Source: Mixophyes australis (taxonomy: Eukaryota; Chordata; Amphibia; Anura; Limnodynastidae). Taken from it: 64,000 nucleotides of DNA. Below are positions 1 through 9,854 of the stretch, in pieces. A program made the translations under genes and the position numbers. Under the pieces are notes generated by a model, which made no database searches, was not told the origin of the DNA, and was given only the letters and a program-made list of their open reading frames with translations. The stretch is taken from positions 682,001 to 746,000 of the forward strand of contig JAVHZZ010000017.1 in assembly GCA_036250195.1 (NCBI GenBank). The letters run 5' to 3'. Positions within the stretch are counted from its first letter, which is position 1. Every line of letters starts with the position of its first letter.

Positions 1-290
1 AAAAAAATATTATAAGAGTAAGAGAGGGCTGGGATTAGTAGTGATATAAACACTGAGGGTGCATGTAGATGAAAAGGTTAAGGTGACTGGCGGGTCAGGT
101 TCAGGGCAGGATCATGCGTCCTCCCTGGCAGGTCATCGAGTGTCCCCTGCACGATTGCCTCAAATTTAGTTGACCCAGGTCAGCGAGCAGGTCCAGTCGC
201 GGTCGGCTGACCGTAGTTTGTTTACTTTAGCACTGTTGGTGGATGCGGGGACTGCGGCTCCTGGGCCGGGGAGCTCTCTATCTGTTTCTC

Positions 291-914
291 TGTCACAACT
301 GATAGTGGGTACCTGCTGTTGTTGGCGCAACTCAGAGGAAGGCGCGGAGTCTAACGTGCCCCTGGTATTCACCAGGAACCCCCGCAAGGAAGTATGGACT
401 CCGCTGCAGGGACACGCAGGTCGCAGTCCTTCCTAGAGTCCACAGCGAGATACAAGGAGGTGTCAGACAGGCCGGGTCAGCAACGTTCAGGTAGAAGAGG
501 TACAAAGGGAAATCCAGAAGAATGGTGAGGCAAGCCGGGTCGGTAACTTTCAGGGAGAACAGTACAAAGGCAGAATCCAAATAGGGGTGGTCAAACGGTC
601 CGGGTCAAAAGGTCACAAGCAGCACAAGGATAGTCAGGAACGAGTACAGCAACTGGTATACACAAACGCTGGAGGCAGGAAGACCTGATACTCTGGCACT
701 GGTGAGAGGGCAGGAAGAGGTTTAAATACTGTGGTAACCCAATCAGAATCAGCGCTGCAGCGCTGTCATACCTGCCGCCGGGAATCCTTCATAGCGTCCC
801 GTTGCCTAGCAACGGGGCGCGTCATCACACCCAGAGGTCGGACGGCAGGGGGATCCGGAAGTGATGCGTCTGGTTGCTATGCAGACAGGCGGCCGTACGG
901 AACGGCGCCTGACA
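291..914 (-). repeat. 3' LTR of the gypsy element
   Basis: 624 bp, nearly identical to the right-hand LTR. It lacks a 19-bp segment present there at about 5745-5765. The pol reading frame runs about 109 nt into this LTR before its stop at 806. Confidence 0.92.
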
Positions 915-3805
915 GTATACCCTCCTCTTCCTCCTCCTGTTTGAAGGAACATTTTAAGAATTCTAGGAGAGTGAAGGTCCTGCTTGTCCACCCATGATCT
1001 CTCCTCTGGGCCAAATCCTTTCCAATGGACAAGAAATTGCTGTTTGCCACGAAGAATGCGAGAGGCCAAGATCCGATTGACTTCGAATTCAGTTCCAGAA
1101 GAGGTTTGTATTGGTGGGGGACGACAGGGAGGTCGATAGAATTTATTGAGTACCACTGGTCGTAGTAATGAGACATGAAAAGTATTATGACATCTCAGAG
1201 AAGGAGGAAGTTTCAATTTAAAGCATACAGGATTAATTACTTGCATGATGGTGTACGGGCCAATAAATCGAGGAGCCATCTTCATAGAAGGAACTTTTAG
1301 TCTTAGGTCCCGGGTGGATAGCCATACTTGGTCTCCCACCTTTAAGAGAGGAGTGGCCCTCCGATGACGATCTGCAAAGATTTTGTGATGCTGAGTAGCC
1401 TTGAGTAAAGCCATCTTAGTCTTAGCCCAAATGAGAGAAAACTCCCGATAAAGAGTATCTACGGCTGGAACCGGTGAAGAGGACACTGGAAAAGGATCCG
1501 GAAACACAGGATGACTTCCATATACAATAAAGAATGGGGAGAATCCGGTAGACTCATGAATGTGTTGGTTATGGGAGAACTCCGCCCAAGGAAGTAATTG
1601 AGACCATTTATTCTGATTGTCAGAAGTAAAACAGCGAAGAAATGTCTCGAGGTCCTGATTGATTCGCTCCGTCTGTCCATTGGTTTGAGGATGATATCCC
1701 GAAGAGAATTTCAATTCTATGTTCAATTTCCTACAAAAGGTTCTCCAAAAACGGGATGTGAATTGGACTCCACGGTCCGAAATGATCTCCTTCGGGCAAC
1801 CATGTAATCTGAATATCTCCTTGATAAAGATATCTGCCAGACGACTGGCCGTGGGCAGTCCAGTTAGAGGAATAAAATGTGCCATCTTCGAAAATCGATC
1901 AATAACCACCCAGATAGTGGTAAACCCTGCACTGTGGGGTAGGTCTGTGATAAAATCCATGGCCACACTTTCCCAAGGAGCATCGGGGATAGGGAGTGGA
2001 CGAAGAAGGCCTGCCGGGACTCTTCTACAAGTCTTGTGTTGAGCACAAGTAGTGCAGGAAGCAATAAATTTACAAATATCGGCACGTACAGTAGGCCACC
2101 AGAAGCGACGGCAAAGCAACGATGTTGTCTTCTTTATTCCAGCATGGCCGGCAATGCGGGATGAATGAGCCCACTGCAGGGTCTTGAGCCGGAGATGAGG
2201 TTCCACGAATGACCGGCCTGGAGGAGGAGAGGACGTTTTGGTCCTAGTGAGGGCTACAATGTTAGAAGGATCAATAATATGCTGAGGAACCAACGGTCTT
2301 AAACGATCGGAATCGTCAAATGAGCGATATAATGCATCGGCACGTCCGTTCTTGGCTCCAGGGCAGAATGTGAGCTTCATGTTAAATCGAGCAAAGAAGG
2401 ATGCCCAGCGGGCTTGCCGAGGATTAAGGCAACGAGCCTCTTGAATGAACACTAGGTTCCGATGGTCGGTAAACACAGTAACAGGAAATATAGCCCCCTC
2501 CAACAGATGTCGCCATTCCTCCAGAGCCGCCTTGATGGCCAGTAACTCCTTGTCCCCTATTCCATAATTACATTCACTTGGAAGAAATCGTCTGGAGAAA
2601 AACCCACACGGGTTGTGTGAGCCAGCAGGAAACTCTTGAAAAAGCACCGCCCCAATGCCTACAGAGGATGCATCTACCTCTAAGAAGAAAGGTCGTTCTT
2701 GATCTGGCTGGGACAGAACTGGAGCTGAAGAAAATGCTTTCTTTAAGGTTATGAAGGCAGACATGGCTTCCGAGGACCAAACCCTGGGGTTGGCAGTCTT
2801 CCTGGTTAAAGCTGTAATGGGAGCTATAATGGTGGAGAATCCCTGAATAAATTGGCGATAATAGTTTGCAAAGCCAATGAACCTTTGAATCGCTTTAAGG
2901 CCTTGTGGCTGAGGCCAGTCCAGAATAGCTGACACCTTGGTGGGATCCATACAAAGACCTTGACCCGACACAATGAAACCAAGAAAAGGTACCTGGCTAA
3001 TCTCAAACACACATTTCTCCAGCTTGCAGTAGAGGTGATGTTTCCGGAGTCTACGTAAGACCTCCTTTACTTGTTCCCGATGAGTTTTCAGATCTTTAGA
3101 AAATATTAATATATTGTCTAAATACACTACCACAGAAGTGTATAACAGGTCATGAAAGATATCGTTAACAAAGGTTTGGAAGATGGCTGGGGCGTTGCAG
3201 AGGCCGAAGGGCATCACCAGGTACTCGAAATGTCCATCTCTGGTGTTAAAGGCCGTTTTCCATTCGTCCCTCTTCTTGATGCGAATCAAATTATAGGCCC
3301 CACGGAGATCTAATTTGGAAAAAATTTGAGATCCACTGAGTTTGTCAAAGAGGTCGGAGATGAGAAGTAGTGGATATCGATTTTTGACAGTGATGCGGTT
3401 GAGAGGACGATAATCAATACAAGGCCGAAGAGACCCATCCTTCTTCTTAACGAAAAAAAACCCTGCACCCGCTGGGGAAGTGGATTTGCGGATAAATCCC
3501 CGTTTCAGGTTTTCCGAAATATATTGAGACATGGCTGACGTCTCTGGACGAGATAAAGGGTAGGTCCGCCCTTTGGGGATGGGTTGGTCAGGAGATAAAA
3601 CAATAGCGCAATCCCAGGGACGATGAGGAGGCAAGATCTCCGCTTCCACCTTACTGAATACATCTTGGAATTCCATATAGGCCTCAGGAAGATGGGTTAG
3701 CTCGGAATGAGCCATTACTTGACATTTTGAAGGCAAGACTCTAGACAGACATTCAAAGCGACATCCTGAACCCCACGACATAACTTGAGCGTGGTCCCAA
3801 TCCAT
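806..3805 (-). pseudogene. pol: Pol: RT, RNase H, integrase and chromodomain
   Basis: 999 residues in one open frame. RT spans about 60-260, with FSKLDLRGAY (Asp166) and the YxDD box at 228-231; the second Asp of the box is Asn (YLDN), which should abolish polymerisation. RNase H is around 370-495 (EVDAS, TDHRN). The integrase has an HHCC zinc motif (His547, His554, Cys584, Cys587) and a DD35E core (Asp617, Asp677, Glu713). A chromodomain near residues 895-950 (VNRILASR, FLVHWKGF, SWV) would target histone marks. It is cut off from protease by the upstream stop, and its C-terminus lies inside the 3' LTR. I call it a pseudogene because of the stop and the RT change, although the frame is long. 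Confidence 0.88.
915..939 (-). promoter_or_regulatory. Polypurine tract of the gypsy element
   Basis: On the minus strand a purine run made of GGAGGAGGAAGAGGAGG lies directly before GTATAC and the 3' LTR, where plus-strand DNA priming is expected. The same GTATAC hexamer also abuts the 5' LTR on the primer-site side. Confidence 0.7.
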
Positions 3806-3820
3806 CTGAGGAGAATGCTT

Positions 3821-4267
3821 TCACAGCCACGGTAGCCCCAAGATGAGGGGATTAATGGACCTCGGCAACACCAAAAGTTGGATCATCTCGCTATGAAGTA
3901 CTCCTACCATCAACCGAACAGGAGAAGTCACGGAGGAGATGGAGCCGTGGGTGACACGACTACCGTCGACTGCCGTCAGAGATAACGGTTGAGGCAATGG
4001 GTTTAAAGGTATTTGGAGCTGCGAAGCTAGATCCGCCGAAATGAAGTTCCCGGAGGAGCCGGAGTCCACAAAGGCCGTGGTGGAAAAGGTACCCTTGGGG
4101 GTGCTCAGGATGACAGCCATCTGAAATTCTGGGGAATTTTCTTTAGAATAGGGAGCAACTGTGGATTCTCCTAAAACGGCCTCCCTGCCACCGTTTAGGA
4201 GGAAGAGTTTCCCGGTTTCTTGGGACAAACTCTTAGCAGGTGTCCCGGATCTCCACAATACAGACAC
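3821..4267 (-). pseudogene. pro: Protease segment of pol, ended by an in-frame stop
   Basis: An aspartic protease of the retropepsin type, with the active site AFVDSGSSGNF and the later hydrophobic ILGLPW motif. It lies in the -1 frame relative to gag, so it would be made by frameshifting rather than from its first ATG. A TGA at 3821-3823 separates it from the RT frame that starts at 3805 in the same phase. Protease and RT are normally one polyprotein in this group, so this is a nonsense break. Only 15 nt separate the two open frames. Confidence 0.85.
4169..4213 (-). promoter_or_regulatory. -1 ribosomal frameshift signal between gag and pol
   Basis: On the minus strand G_GGA_AAC lies in gag frame at 4213-4207, followed by a 6-nt spacer (4206-4201). 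A stem then forms between TCCTAAACGG (4200-4191) and CCGTTTTAGGA (4179-4169) around an 11-nt loop. Slipping one base back enters exactly the frame of the downstream protease. GGGAAAC is the heptamer known from sushi-ichi-derived PEG10 and from simian retrovirus type 1. Confidence 0.8.
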
Positions 4268-5139
4268 AGGCGTTGTTTGAAGCGTCTCTCCCTCTCTTCA
4301 AGGGATAATTTAGAGCGTCCTACTTGCATTGGTTCGTCCACTGGCAGGATGGGATTTTGGAACTGGGGTGCTAACCGTGGTATGAACCGTTTGCCAGGAG
4401 AGCGTTCCTGCGTGCGCTCTTGGTAGCGCAAATCCACCTTTATGCACATGGAGATGAGGGAATCTAACTCGGCCGGGAGTTCTCTGGAAATTAGCTCATC
4501 CTTAATCCGGTCAACCAGACCTTGCCAAAAGGTTGCCACCAGTGCTTCGTTATTCCATTTTAACTCGGAAGCCAGGGTCCGAAATTGAACTGCGTATTGC
4601 CCCACGGACAGGTCACCTTGGCGGAGGTTTAACAAGCTAGTAGCTGCAGAAGCAACTCTTCCGGGATCATCGAAGACTTTTCTGAAAGCTTCAATGAAGG
4701 AGTTGGAGCTATTAAGAAGTGGACCCCCTTGTTCCCATAAAGGTGAGGCCCAGGCAAGGGCTTGACCACTGAGGAGGGAGATGAGAAAGGCTACTTTGGT
4801 GCGTTCTGAAGAAAAGGCCCCTGGGTTGCACTCAAATTGAATGGCACATTGGTTCAGAAAGCCCCTGCACTTCTTGGGATCACCGTCAAACTTTTCGGGT
4901 GTCGGGATGCGTAAACCGGAGGCCGCTGTAGAGACCGTAACCACACTGGATGCTGTGGATGCAGAAGAGGTTATGGCTGGTGTAGCGGGTGAAGCATTCT
5001 GAAATGTATCGAAGCGGGTAGCAATCCCTTGGACACATTGTAGGAGATGCGCTTGGGCTGCTTCTTGTTGCTCCACTCGTTGAGCCAAATGCAGGAGTAG
5101 GTCTCGAGCAGACGGTTCACCAGACCCCTCCGTTGTCAT
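4195..5139 (-). CDS. gag: Gag of the sushi-like gypsy element
   Basis: A complete 314-residue frame starting 13 nt inside the 5' LTR. The N-terminal third is predicted coiled/Ala-Ser-rich. The middle has the conserved gypsy capsid pattern (PEKFDGDPKKCRGFLNQC, then a WA...L..F...F segment). The C-terminus carries a CCHC zinc knuckle (CX2CX4HX4C, starting CLYCGDPGH). It would package the element RNA into particles. It has no breaks. Protease-pol is in the -1 frame and overlaps the end of gag, with a slippery heptamer four codons before the gag stop. Confidence 0.9.
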   Translation of the reverse strand: MTTEGSGEPSARDLLLHLAQRVEQQEAAQAHLLQCVQGIATRFDTFQNASPATPAITSSASTASSVVTVSTAASGLRIPTPEKFDGDPKKCRGFLNQCAIQFECNPGAFSSERTKVAFLISLLSGQALAWASPLWEQGGPLLNSSNSFIEAFRKVFDDPGRVASAATSLLNLRQGDLSVGQYAVQFRTLASELKWNNEALVATFWQGLVDRIKDELISRELPAELDSLISMCIKVDLRYQERTQERSPGKRFIPRLAPQFQNPILPVDEPMQVGRSKLSLEERERRFKQRLCLYCGDPGHLLRVCPKKPGNSSS

Positions 5140-5152
5140 GGCCAGAGTATAC
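5140..5152 (-). promoter_or_regulatory. Self-complementary primer binding site
   Basis: Between the 5' LTR and the gag ATG there are only 13 nt. They contain ATACTCTGGC, which does not look like a tRNA 3'-end complement but pairs perfectly over 10 nt with GCCAGAGTAT at the predicted RNA start. This arrangement is known from Tf1 and related sushi-group elements, which prime on their own 5' end. Confidence 0.6.
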
Positions 5153-5795
5153 TGTCACGACTGATAGTGGGTACCTGCTGTTGTTGGCGCAACTCAGAGG
5201 AAGGCGCGGAGTCTAACGTGCCCCTGGTATTCACCAGGAACCCCCGCAAGGAAGTATGGACTCCGCTGCAGGGACACGCAGGTCGCGGTCCTTCCTAGAG
5301 TCCACAGCGAGATACAAGGAGGTGTCAGACAGGCCGGGTCAGCAACGTTCAGGTAGAAGAGGTACAAAGGGAAATCCAGAAGAATGGTGAGGCAAGCCGG
5401 GTCGGTAACTTTCAGGGAGAACAGTACAAAGGCAGAATCCAAATAGGGGTGGTCAAACGGTCCGGGTCAAAAGGTCACAAGCAGCACGAGGATAGTCAGG
5501 AACGAATACAGCAACTGGTATACACAAACGCTGGAGGCAGGAAGACCTGATACTCTGGCACTGGTGAGAGGGCAGGAAGAGGTTTAAATACTGTGGTAAC
5601 CCAATCAGAATCAGCGCTGCAGCGCTGTCATACCTGCCGCCGGGAATCCTTCATAGCGTCCCGTTGCCTAGCAACGGGGCGCGTCATCACACCCAGAGGT
5701 CGGACGGCAGGGGGATCCGGAAGTGATGCGTCTGGTTGCTATGCAACCAGACGCGCTGTCAGCAGACAGGCGGCCGTGCGGAACGGCGCCTGACA
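5153..5795 (-). repeat. 5' LTR of the gypsy element
   Basis: 643 bp with TG...CA ends and a TTCTC duplication outside. It contains the promoter signals listed separately. Relative to the left LTR it has an extra 19 bp around 5745-5765. Confidence 0.92.
5550..5605 (-). promoter_or_regulatory. LTR promoter and predicted transcription start
   Basis: On the minus strand an ATTGG (inverted CCAAT) lies at 5601-5605 and TATTTAAA at 5583-5590. About 31 nt downstream of the TATA-like box lies GCCAGAGTAT (5550-5559). That decamer is the exact complement of the primer-site sequence just inside the LTR, which places the likely RNA 5' end at about 5561. The same signals occur in the left LTR at 688-743. 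The start site is inferred from spacing. Confidence 0.6.
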
Positions 5796-5800
5796 TTCTC

Positions 5801-6189
5801 CCTCTGCAGGTTCGGCTGGTTGTGTGACATCAGGTCAGAGGTCTGGGCGTGCTTCTTATGCGGAAGCCGCATCTACGGCCATGGTGGGCCCGTCATCACG
5901 TGTGGAAGGTGGTAGTCGTGGGTCAGTTGGTGAGCATGCCAGTAGGGTATCTGGTTCTAGCTCTGATTCCAGCTCTTCTACCTCTGGGAGTGAGGTTCCG
6001 GCCAGGTCTGGGAGGGCAGACACAAGATTGATGAAGCTCCTGGAGAGGAAGTTGTGTAGTACCTGCTATAGGGCGGGGTTGGAAGGTGTTGGTTCCAATG
6101 AAGGAAGCAGGATATTGAGGGACGATGTGGTGCGCTGTTCCAATACAGCCGTCAGGGGGATATTAGGTGCCGGGTGTGTGGTAAGATAG
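5801..6189 (+). pseudogene. ORF1-like (gag-like) segment of the outer Ngaro element, copy 1
   Basis: A Ser/Gly-rich segment followed by a short Cys-containing tail (KLCSTCYRAGLEG). Its N-terminal part lies at 170-290 on the other side of the gypsy insertion. In copy 2 the same frame is uninterrupted (57590-58099, 169 residues). I infer an ORF1 role from its place upstream of the RT; no diagnostic motif is visible. Confidence 0.5.
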
Positions 6190-6602
6190 GCACAGGTTGT
6201 TTTGTGGATATGTTTGCCATCACTAATAAGGCTACAGATGATTTGGCAGCATCAAGGTCACGCTCTGGCGTGTTGACGAGGCATATCGAGAAATTGTCAT
6301 ACCTGGTTATTGAAATTGACACTGTTGCAGGGTGTTGTAAGCTTCCAATGGAGGAAGTGGCTAAGTTGAGGGGTGTGATTGATTCGTTTCAGGGTGAGTG
6401 TAAGGTGCAGTAAAAACAGGTGCAGTCACTGCTTGGCCTGCTTAATTTTGCTTGTAGAGTGATACCCATGGGTAGGGTTTTTTGCCAGAAGTTAGAGAGG
6501 GCTATGGTTGGGATTACAAAAGCAATGCATTTTGTGAGGATATCCAAGGAAATTAGAGATTATATAGCTATGTGGTGCATGTTCTTGGAAAATTTTAAAT
6601 GA
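6174..6602 (+). pseudogene. Reverse transcriptase thumb fragment of the outer Ngaro element
   Basis: The frame reads LVIEIDTVAGCCKLP, then after an in-frame TAA at about 6411 continues as SLLGLLNFACRVIPMGRVFC, the strongly conserved end of the RT in DIRS/Ngaro elements. The palm with its catalytic Asp pair is absent, so this is a deletion remnant. The inner Ngaro element begins about 60 nt downstream. Copy 2 has the same break at 58084-58512. Confidence 0.75.
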
Positions 6603-6660
6603 GTTTGAAGCTGCTTTGTTTCGGCTTGAGTGTGTAAAGGCTTTTTTCATGGCTTTCAGA

Positions 6661-6879
6661 AATACAACAGAGGGATTGAATGAGACCGAGGTGATATAAA
6701 CACTGAGGGGGCAGGCAGAGGAAAAAGTACAGGCATACCAGGAGTTAACTTATCTGGGTTGTGGTAGAAATCTGAGTTATCCAATCAGTGGAGCCGGAAG
6801 GGGAGGGGTTTGCTTTCCTGAGGAGGCTTATAACATATAGGAAAAGGATGTGACTTCCTCTTGCCGGATAGATTTGTTA
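6661..6879 (+). repeat. Ngaro repeat A1
   Basis: About 219 bp, matching A2 at 9030-9249 almost perfectly. It contains CCAATCAG and a TATA-like CTTATAACATATA near 6825-6840, so it probably carries the promoter. Confidence 0.85.
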
Positions 6880-7166
6880 AGTGAGTATGGGCTCTCTGCT
6901 GTCCTGGTAAGTATTGCTACATAAACTGATTTTTCACTGTGTTTTTTAACTGTGTTATACTGTTTTTGGTATTGCATTTATTGCTGTGATCGTGTTTATT
7001 TAAGTTGTATTTTCAGTGTTCTTTTCTTTTCACATTTGTTCCCAATCCATTCTTCTCCTTGTTTTCTCCACCTTATCTTCTTCCCCTAGTTCTTGTCCCT
7101 GCCTCCCCTACCTTTCCCCTCTCTCTTTTTCTTGTTTATTTTTTGTTACCTTTTCCTTCCCCCATT

Positions 7167-7435
7167 ATGCTCCGGGCCAAGAGAGTTAGGGTTCCACCCC
7201 ACCGCCTCGCTGAGGCTTGTTCCCCCCCCCCTCGGCCCTTAGTAAGCGGCGAGCCCAGATCCGGGCCTCGCCGACGGGTGTTTCCTCTTCCCCCCTCTCG
7301 GGTAGTGGGGTGGGTGTCCCCGGCGGTTCCGCTGCGGCCGCGGCGGCTAGTAAAAGTTTCTGCGCATGCGTGACGACGCGCACGCAGACGCGCGGCATGC
7401 GCGTCAGTCCATCCCGATTCCGGCGGCCATGTTAG
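7167..7435 (+). pseudogene. ORF1 N-terminus of the inner Ngaro element
   Basis: The frame starts MLRAKRVRVPPHRL and runs into a GC-rich, Ser/Ala/Pro-rich stretch with many CpGs. Copy 1 switches frame near 7225 in a C run, while copy 2 (59075-59296) stays open over the same part. The segment is followed at once by recombinase sequence, so everything from mid-ORF1 to the middle of the recombinase has been deleted. Confidence 0.5.
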
Positions 7436-7484
7436 ATGCGGGCGCTCCAGGAGGGCCCGTGGATGCCCCTGCAGCCCAGTAGAA

Positions 7485-7763
7485 TTGACAAGGTTGTATA
7501 GGGATATGTCTACTGCTCCCGGTGGTTATTGGCTTAGACATGGTAATGGTTTTCCCCTTACAAAGTTTCAATTTTCAGCGGTATTCAAAAATTGCGTGGT
7601 TAAGCTTGGTTTGAGTGCAGCGGACTATGGGACGCATTCCTTTAGGATAGGGGCAGCTACGGTAGCGGCAGAAGAAGGTGTGTCTGAGCAGAGCATTATG
7701 GCTTTGGGTAGATGGAAGTCTAAGTGTTTTAAGTGGTATGTCAGGCCAGCTGTGGCGTTCTAG
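7485..7763 (+). pseudogene. Tyrosine recombinase, C-terminal half (inner Ngaro)
   Basis: Residues include GTHSFRIGAATVAAEEG (the His-x-x-Arg of tyrosine recombinases), LGRWKSKCFK and the catalytic Tyr in WYVRPAV. This is the 3' half of the DIRS/Ngaro integrase; the first catalytic Arg and the N-terminus are missing. In full elements this enzyme integrates the circular DNA copy. Confidence 0.85.
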
Positions 7764-8046
7764 CCTTAGACAGGGCGATGTAATAAGGCTGACCTATGAC
7801 GTTGCGTTGCTTACCTTGTTGCAAGGGAGCGTGGAGGGTTTTGCCATTTCTTTTCTCCGGGGGCCTGATTGGCGGTGGCACCCCGGGGTTTCCGGTTTTA
7901 CCTCCGCATGGGTCACCCTGCGTTATGCGCGAATGTGGCAGTTTTTTGTTTTCAGTATTAATTATGTTTTACGTTTTGCCATTTAATTTACTACTAATAA
8001 ATTACTCCATGTTGCAGGTGTACGTCAGGATGGGAGGAGTATTTGA

Positions 8047-8580
8047 CTGGTAGGCCATTCATTTGTTTTTTGGGCCGGTAAGAGCGGCCCTGCTCATGAT
8101 GTGAGCAAATTTTCCAGGGCGGAGTCAATAAGATGGATAGGTGTTAGGGGTATGCGTTGGGCATCTCTGTTGAAGATACTAAAAGACACCGAGAGTAGGT
8201 TTGGGCGCCCTTTAGAACTTGTAATTCACCTTGGGGGGAATGACCTGGGTAAGTGGTCCAGTTTAGAGCTCATTGAACATATAAGATCTGATGTCGGGGC
8301 CATTAAGTTACATTGGCCAACAGTTCACCTTACATGGTCCGATATTATCCCTAGGCGCAATTGGACAGGGGCGGATAAACCAGCACGGATTGAGAAAGCT
8401 TGTGGGAAGGTAAATAGGGTGGTTCGGAAGATCTTTCAGGAAGTAGGTGGTGGCTGCATTAGTTATCCGTCCATAAGGGCTGTGTTGACGCAGTACTATA
8501 GGCCCGATGGTGTACATTTGTCTGATTTGGGTATGGCATACTTTATAGAGCAGATATTTGTTTTTTTTGTTTGGCTATGA
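8047..8580 (+). pseudogene. SGNH-type hydrolase of the inner Ngaro element
   Basis: 178 codons in one frame. Block I reads LVGHSFVFWAG (GHS in place of the usual GDS), block III is HLGGNDLG, and block V is DGVHLSDLG, giving Ser, Gly, Asn and the Asp-His pair of the SGNH/GDSL hydrolase fold. Vertebrate Ngaro elements are known to carry such an ORF of unclear function. A TGA directly precedes the first codon where the outer relative has Trp, and it is shared with copy 2 (59842-60375). A CAG acceptor-like site at about 8018 suggests a spliced ORF. Confidence 0.8.
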
Positions 8581-8627
8581 GAGGTCGGTTGGTGGCGGGC
8601 TGCGGTTCCTGGTGGTAAACCTTAGCT

Positions 8628-9029
8628 GTGGCAGTAAGCAGCCCAATCAGCGGCCATTTTGTTACATTGAAGGCGTAGTAGGCACTCTCCTCTTAAAGCG
8701 ATTGGGCAATTAGCAGAATAGCCCTTCGGGCTTAAGGGGCTCCGCTTAGGCGGGCGGGCCTCAGCTAATATGCCAAATGGGGGAGTTTGGCATTTTACGC
8801 CTAGTCGAGTCCAAATTAGTTTGGACGGAATTTACAACTAGTAGGTGTGGCCTGGATGCTGATTGGTCTGTTTATGTTGGCCACCAATTTTTCCCCAGCA
8901 GGTTTCGCCTATAATAAATTCCTGACCTTTCAAACGCCAATTCAAGTCTCTGTGTCGTTATTTTAGTTGTTAAGTTAACTCTGGTAAAGGTTAAAGATGG
9001 TATAGAAGGTTGTCCACCATAAGCGGTTT
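8628..9029 (+). repeat. Ngaro repeat B1
   Basis: 402 bp, matching B2 at 9300-9701 with few differences. It joins A2 directly at AAGCGGTTT/AATACAAC, the expected B1-A2 junction. Confidence 0.85.
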
Positions 9030-9701
9030 AATACAACAGAGGGATTGAATGAGACCGAGGTGATATAAACGCTGAGGGGGCAGGCAGAGGAAAAAGTACA
9101 GGCATACCAGGAGTTAACTTATCTGGGTTGTGGTAGAAATCTGAGTTATCCAATCAGTGGAGCCGGAAGGGGAGGGGTTTGCTTTCCTGAGGAGGCTTAT
9201 AACATATAGGAAAAAGATGTGACTTCTTCTTGCCGGATAGATTTGTTACCCACCCACCCATCCCATATTGTGGTATTGATATTGGACTTGTGTTTACAAG
9301 TGGCGGTAAGCAGCCCAATCGGCGGCCATTTTGTTACATTGAAGGCGTAGTAGGCACTCTCCTCTTAAAGGGATTGGGCAATTAGCAGAATAGCCCTTCG
9401 GGGTTAAGGGGCTCCGCTTAGGCGGGCGGGCCTCAGCTAATATGCCAAATGGGGGAGTTTGGCATTTTACGCCTAGTCGAGTCCAAATTAGTTTGGACGG
9501 AATTTACAACTAGTAGGTGTGGCCTGGATGCTGATTGGTCTGTTTATGTTGGCCACCAATTTTTCCCCAGCAGGTTTCGCCTATAATAAATTCCTGACCT
9601 TTCAAACGCCAATTCAAGTCTCTGTGGCGTTATTTTAGTTGTTAAGTTAACTCTGGTAAAGGTTAAAGATGGTATAGAAGGTTGTCCACCATAAGCGGTT
9701 T
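9030..9701 (+). repeat. Ngaro repeat unit A2-B2
   Basis: A2 (9030-9249), a 50-bp linker rich in CCCACC, and B2 (9300-9701) form one 672-bp unit. Two such units stand in tandem in copy 2. Confidence 0.85.
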
Positions 9702-9854
9702 ACAGGTGAGTTGTTAGCTTAGATCAGCAATCAGTTCAGGGTTACTTCACAGAAATGTTGTGGTTAAGAATGATAACATAGCTTGTAAGATCCATAGATC
9801 AAAGACTGATCCTTTGGGTAGGGGGCGGTGGATTACCTAGCATCGTAATCAGGA

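Larger units (their letters stand above)
291..5795 (-). mobile_element. Sushi-like Ty3/gypsy chromovirus LTR retrotransposon
   Basis: A full-length LTR element on the minus strand. Two LTRs (291-914 and 5153-5795) begin TGTCAC and end TGACA, and are flanked by the 5-bp duplication TTCTC (286-290 and 5796-5800). The second copy of the host element (near 57695-57715) carries the uninterrupted target, which confirms the boundaries. Internal order is gag, protease, RT, RNase H, integrase, chromodomain. By eye the LTRs differ at about five positions plus one 19-bp indel, so the insertion is young. The coding region nevertheless carries an in-frame stop and a changed RT active site. Chromodomain, self-complementary primer site and a GGGAAAC frameshift site together point to the Tf1/sushi group. 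Confidence 0.93.
6661..9701 (+). mobile_element. Inner non-autonomous Ngaro element, copy 1
   Basis: It has the split-direct-repeat structure of Ngaro: A1 (6661-6879), a body, B1 (8628-9029), A2 (9030-9249), a 50-bp linker and B2 (9300-9701). The A2-linker-B2 unit is 672 bp. The body holds an ORF1 start, a deletion joining it to the 3' half of a tyrosine recombinase, and an SGNH hydrolase. RT and RNase H are gone, so it depended on other copies for movement. As expected for recombinase integration, I see no target-site duplication: AATACAAC follows host sequence on the left and GCGGTTT precedes ACAGGTG on the right. Confidence 0.85.

Noticed and set aside
332..580. 82-codon minus frame present in both LTRs (also 5194-5442)
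   Set aside because: It is a repeat of the LTR sequence; no retroelement domain and no known LTR-encoded protein fits.
7005..7435. GC-rich CpG block as a host promoter island
   Set aside because: It is part of the inner Ngaro element and recurs in copy 2 at the same internal position.
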